DNA of 15,869 nucleotides from TWA4 sp051879215. Lineage in GTDB: Bacteria; Bacillota; Clostridia; Lachnospirales; Lachnospiraceae. This document shows positions 13,676 through 15,869 of this stretch, piece after piece. Both the position numbers and the translations under genes were made by a program. Numbering within the stretch: the stretch's first letter is position 1; each line of letters starts with the position of its first letter. The stretch lies in assembly GCA_051879215.1 (NCBI GenBank), contig JBJELP010000067.1, positions 1 to 15,869 on the forward strand, in the 5' to 3' direction. The notes below the pieces were generated by a model that saw only the letters and a list, made by a program, of their open reading frames with translations, was not told the DNA's origin and made no database searches.

Positions 13676-14449
13676 TTAATCTGCTTCTTCCGCCGACTTA
13701 CACCGTTCCTCTTCCTTCAGTTTTTCCAGACGGTCATTATGAAACCGCATGGCCAGATCTTCCAGAATGTAAATAACCGGCAGGGAAGTTGTAATATTAG
13801 TGGCATTCACCGTAATCTCAGGAACATGATATACAATATTATAATCGGATATTTTTGCCAGTGTGGATGCCCCATTGTTGGTAATGGTCAGAATCCGGAT
13901 TCCATGTTCCTTCATCTGACTGGTCAGATGGATGGTCTCTCTGGTATAACCGGATTCGGATATGGCAATCGCTACCGTCGATTCGGGACAATCCTGCAGA
14001 ATCGGCAGAAAAGGATCATCCACATAGAGGCTGAATCGTCCCACATTGCAGAAATATCTGGCACCGTATTTACCAAGGACTCCTGAAGAACCCACTCCCA
14101 GAAAAATAATTCTGCTTGTATTTTTCAGCATCTCATAGGCATGATCAATGCATTCCGTATATTCTGTTGAAGCAACCCATGCGGTCAGATTCTTCAGATT
14201 GGTTTCATTGTCATATACGGAATACTTCTGCTCATTTTTCAGATACTCCTTGTACTGCAGTTTAAAATCGCTGTATCCTTCACACCCGATTTTTTTACAG
14301 AAACGCAGTATGGTTGCCGTTGAAACATGAGCCTCATCTGCCAGCTCCCTGATTTTCATTGTTGCGATTTTTTCCTGATTTTTAACAATATAATTGTAAA
14401 TGGATATTTCCAGTTCATTTAACGTGGCTAAAACTTCATGTGTAAACAC
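13676..14449 (-). CDS. RpiR family transcriptional regulator (HTH + SIS), copy 1
   Basis: This 257-aa regulator has the RpiR HTH at residues 1-75 (MKIRELADEAHVSTATILRF and GCEGYSDFKLQY) and a SIS sugar-phosphate-binding domain from about 105 to 240. The latter contains GVGSSG (118-123) and SESGYTRE (164-171). RpiR proteins control sugar-phosphate or amino-sugar genes in response to a phosphosugar. The start is GTG: GGAGG at 14458-14462 is 8 nt upstream and no ATG is better placed. It converges on the PTS operon and shares its terminator, making it a good candidate to regulate that PTS. Its likely promoter has a perfect -10, and its leader contains repeat copy A. The protein is a close paralogue of the RpiR encoded at 15013-15774. 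Confidence 0.92.
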   Translation of the reverse strand: MFTHEVLATLNELEISIYNYIVKNQEKIATMKIRELADEAHVSTATILRFCKKIGCEGYSDFKLQYKEYLKNEQKYSVYDNETNLKNLTAWVASTEYTECIDHAYEMLKNTSRIIFLGVGSSGVLGKYGARYFCNVGRFSLYVDDPFLPILQDCPESTVAIAISESGYTRETIHLTSQMKEHGIRILTITNNGASTLAKISDYNIVYHVPEITVNATNITTSLPVIYILEDLAMRFHNDRLEKLKEEERCKSAEEAD

Positions 14450-14506
14450 GCTGCTCTCCTCCGTGTCCTATCGTTTCGAGAAATACTCATATCAAACATT
14501 CCTGCT

Positions 14507-14559
14507 ATTTGACGCCGGATCCGGTATGTACAGCAGACATATTTCATTTCGAATTCGGG
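14507..14559. repeat. Diverged 53-bp repeat, copy A
   Basis: It matches copy B (14745-14797) at 41 of 53 positions without gaps. It contains the palindrome CCGGATCCGG and an imperfect hairpin at the place where copy B has GTTTGC/GCAAAC. It starts just after the predicted RpiR-1 transcription start and so would form most of that leader. Confidence 0.6.
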
Positions 14560-14572
14560 CCGAGATAATCTG

Positions 14573-14601
14573 ATTATATGATTTCTTCTTTTTTTTGTAA
14601 A
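14573..14601 (-). promoter_or_regulatory. Strong sigma-A promoter of RpiR copy 1
   Basis: On the minus strand, TTTACA (14596-14601, 5 of 6), a 17-bp A-rich spacer and TATAAT (14573-14578, 6 of 6) are present. The predicted start is near 14566, with a leader of about 117 nt to the GTG. Confidence 0.75.
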
Positions 14602-14696
14602 GAAAAAAATAATTCTGCAGAATAATTTATTCAAATTTTTGGCTATTTTGTCAATAAAGCCGCCTGCTTTTCTGTTTTTTTTCTGTAACGGACTGC

Positions 14697-14725
14697 TTGC
14701 CCCACGATTCTTTCCATGGTAAAAT
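14697..14725 (+). promoter_or_regulatory. Possible promoter of RpiR copy 2
   Basis: TTGCCC (14697-14702), 17 bp and TAAAAT (14720-14725) lie upstream of repeat B. Transcription from near 14732 would give a leader of about 280 nt holding repeat B and the 93-nt element. No better promoter was found nearer the gene. Confidence 0.35.
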
Positions 14726-14744
14726 CAAATCGACGCTTGCGGAG

Positions 14745-14797
14745 ATTTGGCGCCGGATTCGGTTTGCAGAGCAAACATTTTCCTATTCGAATCCGTG
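14745..14797. repeat. Diverged 53-bp repeat, copy B
   Basis: This copy folds well: CGGATTCG (14754-14761) pairs with CGAATCCG (14788-14795), and the abutting inner stem GTTTGC/GCAAAC (14762-14767 with 14771-14776) has an AGA loop. An 11-nt bulge (14777-14787) is on one side. It is part of a longer stretch that resembles dispersed intergenic repeats I recall from Lachnospiraceae genomes, often misannotated as small proteins (minus-strand reading FALQTESGAKSPQ). Confidence 0.6.
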
Positions 14798-14813
14798 TGC
14801 ATCCCCGCGGAGC

Positions 14814-14906
14814 GTTTATCTCAGTCAGGGTTTGGACTCTCACTGAGACAAATTTGTTATTACTCATCACCTATAGAGGTGAGAGTCTTCTCTGACTGAG
14901 ATAAAC
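14814..14906. repeat. 93-nt nested inverted-repeat (cruciform-like) element
   Basis: GTTTATCTCAGTCAG (14814-14828) is exactly complementary to CTGACTGAGATAAAC (14892-14906). Inside, GACTCTCAC (14835-14843) pairs exactly with GTGAGAGTC (14879-14887). A further hairpin, TCACCT/AGGTGA (14867-14872 with 14877-14882), overlaps the 3' arm of that stem and so competes with it. No T tract follows. It could be a structured leader RNA of RpiR-2, a switch or a miniature mobile element. No clear target-site duplication is seen. Confidence 0.65.
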
Positions 14907-15012
14907 CAATTCAACCCGAATCCCCCCATCGGAAAAATTACTCGTAAATATCCATGTGCCGAAATGATTCTGAAAGCACGTGAAATCTTTCTATGACGAA
15001 CGGAGAATCTAT

Positions 15013-15774
15013 ATGAGTTTATTTTCCCATGAAAAAATCAGTACTCTGAATCAGTGTGAATTAAAAGTTTATAACTATGTGGTTGCTCATACCGATCGGG
15101 CTGTCCACATGAATATTCGTGACCTGTCCTGTGAAACCGGTGTTTCCACCACTACAATCATGCGTTTTTGTGAAAAACTGGGCTGCAGCGGCTATACGGA
15201 ATTTAAATATCAGCTGAACAAGGAAAATGACCGGATTACAGGAGCTGCTTTCCATACGGCAACACCCCTTTCTGCCATTCAGTATCTTCAGAATGCATCC
15301 AGCAATCCGGAACTGGATAAAACACTGGAACAGGCAGCACAGATGTGTCTGGATGCAAACCAGATTCTTCTGATCGGTACCGGAACCAGCGGCAGCATGG
15401 CCCAGTATGCCTCCCGTTTTCTTGCCAATGTTGGTCTCTCTGCAGTCCCGATTCTGGACTCTTTCTATCCGGTCCCCACACACGATATTCCGAATACATT
15501 GGTTATCGCCTTTTCTGTCAGCGGAGAAACTGCGGAAATTATCTCCATGCTGAACGGATATAAGCAGAAAAAAGCCAGAACAATCAGTATTACCAACACG
15601 GAAAAATCCACCATAGCCCGGATAACAGATCTGAACTTCTCCTACTATATGCCTGTCATATGCATTTATTCCCCCGTAAGAGAACTCAATATGACCACAT
15701 CCATCCCTGTATGTTATCTGATCGAAGCTCTTACCCAGAAAATCTACGAATATCAGAAAAAGTACTTCCGGTGA
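15013..15774 (+). CDS. RpiR family transcriptional regulator (HTH + SIS), copy 2
   Basis: This 253-aa regulator has the RpiR HTH (MNIRDLSCETGVSTTTIMRF and GCSGYTEFKYQL, residues 1-75) and a SIS domain with GTGTSG (112-117) and SVSGETAE (158-165). It aligns throughout with the divergent RpiR copy 1: MSLFSHEKISTLNQ against MFTHEVLATLNE, and GVSTTTIMRFCEKLGC against HVSTATILRFCKKIGC. An old inverted duplication is likely. The ATG at 15013 follows CGGAGA at 6-7 nt and is preferred to a GTG 33 nt upstream that has no site. The long upstream region carries a 93-nt structured element. The gene it controls may be this PTS or genes beyond the window's right edge. Confidence 0.92.
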   Translation: MSLFSHEKISTLNQCELKVYNYVVAHTDRAVHMNIRDLSCETGVSTTTIMRFCEKLGCSGYTEFKYQLNKENDRITGAAFHTATPLSAIQYLQNASSNPELDKTLEQAAQMCLDANQILLIGTGTSGSMAQYASRFLANVGLSAVPILDSFYPVPTHDIPNTLVIAFSVSGETAEIISMLNGYKQKKARTISITNTEKSTIARITDLNFSYYMPVICIYSPVRELNMTTSIPVCYLIEALTQKIYEYQKKYFR

Positions 15775-15869
15775 TGGAGAGGACCACGTCCAGTTTCCGT
15801 TTCAGCCCATATCTCTCCTTCCGGGACACACTCTCGTTCAGGTCCAAACGCAGCGGATTCTAAACTCTC
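15775..15869. other. Unassigned 3' flank
   Basis: The last 95 nt after RpiR copy 2 show no supported gene or clear terminator. A short GGAC-CAC-GTCC hairpin is near 15784-15796 and has no T tract. Confidence 0.4.

Noticed and set aside
14428..14870. Two small minus-strand frames of 68 and 75 codons between the RpiR genes
   Set aside because: They lie within repeat and promoter DNA, lack ribosome-binding sites and resemble translations of dispersed repeats rather than proteins.

Overview
This window looks like a chromosomal segment of an anaerobic Firmicute, most probably Lachnospiraceae. The grounds are moderate GC, Gram-positive ribosome-binding sites (AGGAGG class), clostridial families (DUF3343, selenium YedF, AsrABC, an LCP protein, lactose/cellobiose-type PTS) and an intergenic repeat I associate with that family. 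No plasmid, phage or transposase gene, tRNA, rRNA or CRISPR array was seen.

Layout. (1) 1-323: 3' end of a RidA deaminase on the plus strand, with a terminator and then a 71-nt inverted-repeat element. (2) 516-3963, minus strand: a molybdopterin-binding MoeA-like protein, a DUF3343 Se/S-carrier-like protein, an LCP cell-wall ligase and YedF. Three of the four belong to the gene set that accompanies selenium-dependent molybdenum hydroxylases. (3) 4215-5588, minus: an M20 amidohydrolase with its own promoter and terminator. (4) 5753-9913, minus: an orphan PTS IIB-like protein, a Crp/Fnr regulator, then asrA-asrB-asrC for anaerobic dissimilatory sulfite reductase. (5) 10141-10950, plus: a DUF975 membrane protein, divergent from block 4. 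(6) 11387-13554, plus: a complete PTS made of separate IIB, IIC and IIA genes, with a long structured leader and a structured IIB-IIC gap. (7) 13676-15774: two divergent paralogous RpiR/SIS regulators separated by about 560 nt of repeat-rich, strongly structured DNA.

How it may work together. The Crp/Fnr protein has a C-terminal cysteine cluster like that of Bacillus Fnr and a CRP-type RE-x3-R recognition helix. A perfect GTGA-N6-TCAC palindrome lies in front of asrA, centred about 41.5 bp upstream of the start predicted from a -10 element. This makes a self-contained oxygen/redox-controlled sulfite reduction module. The same DNA also forms a terminator-like hairpin behind the regulator gene. 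The PTS genes probably respond to one or both RpiR proteins sensing a sugar phosphate; the sugar cannot be read from the window. The selenium/molybdenum genes and the sulfite reductase both fit an obligate or near-obligate anaerobe.

The strongest candidates for new biology are the operator/terminator hairpin of the asr module, the orphan IIB heading that module, and the paired repeats and 93-nt cruciform-like element between the two RpiR genes. All functional statements are read from sequence motifs and recall of protein families; nothing was searched.
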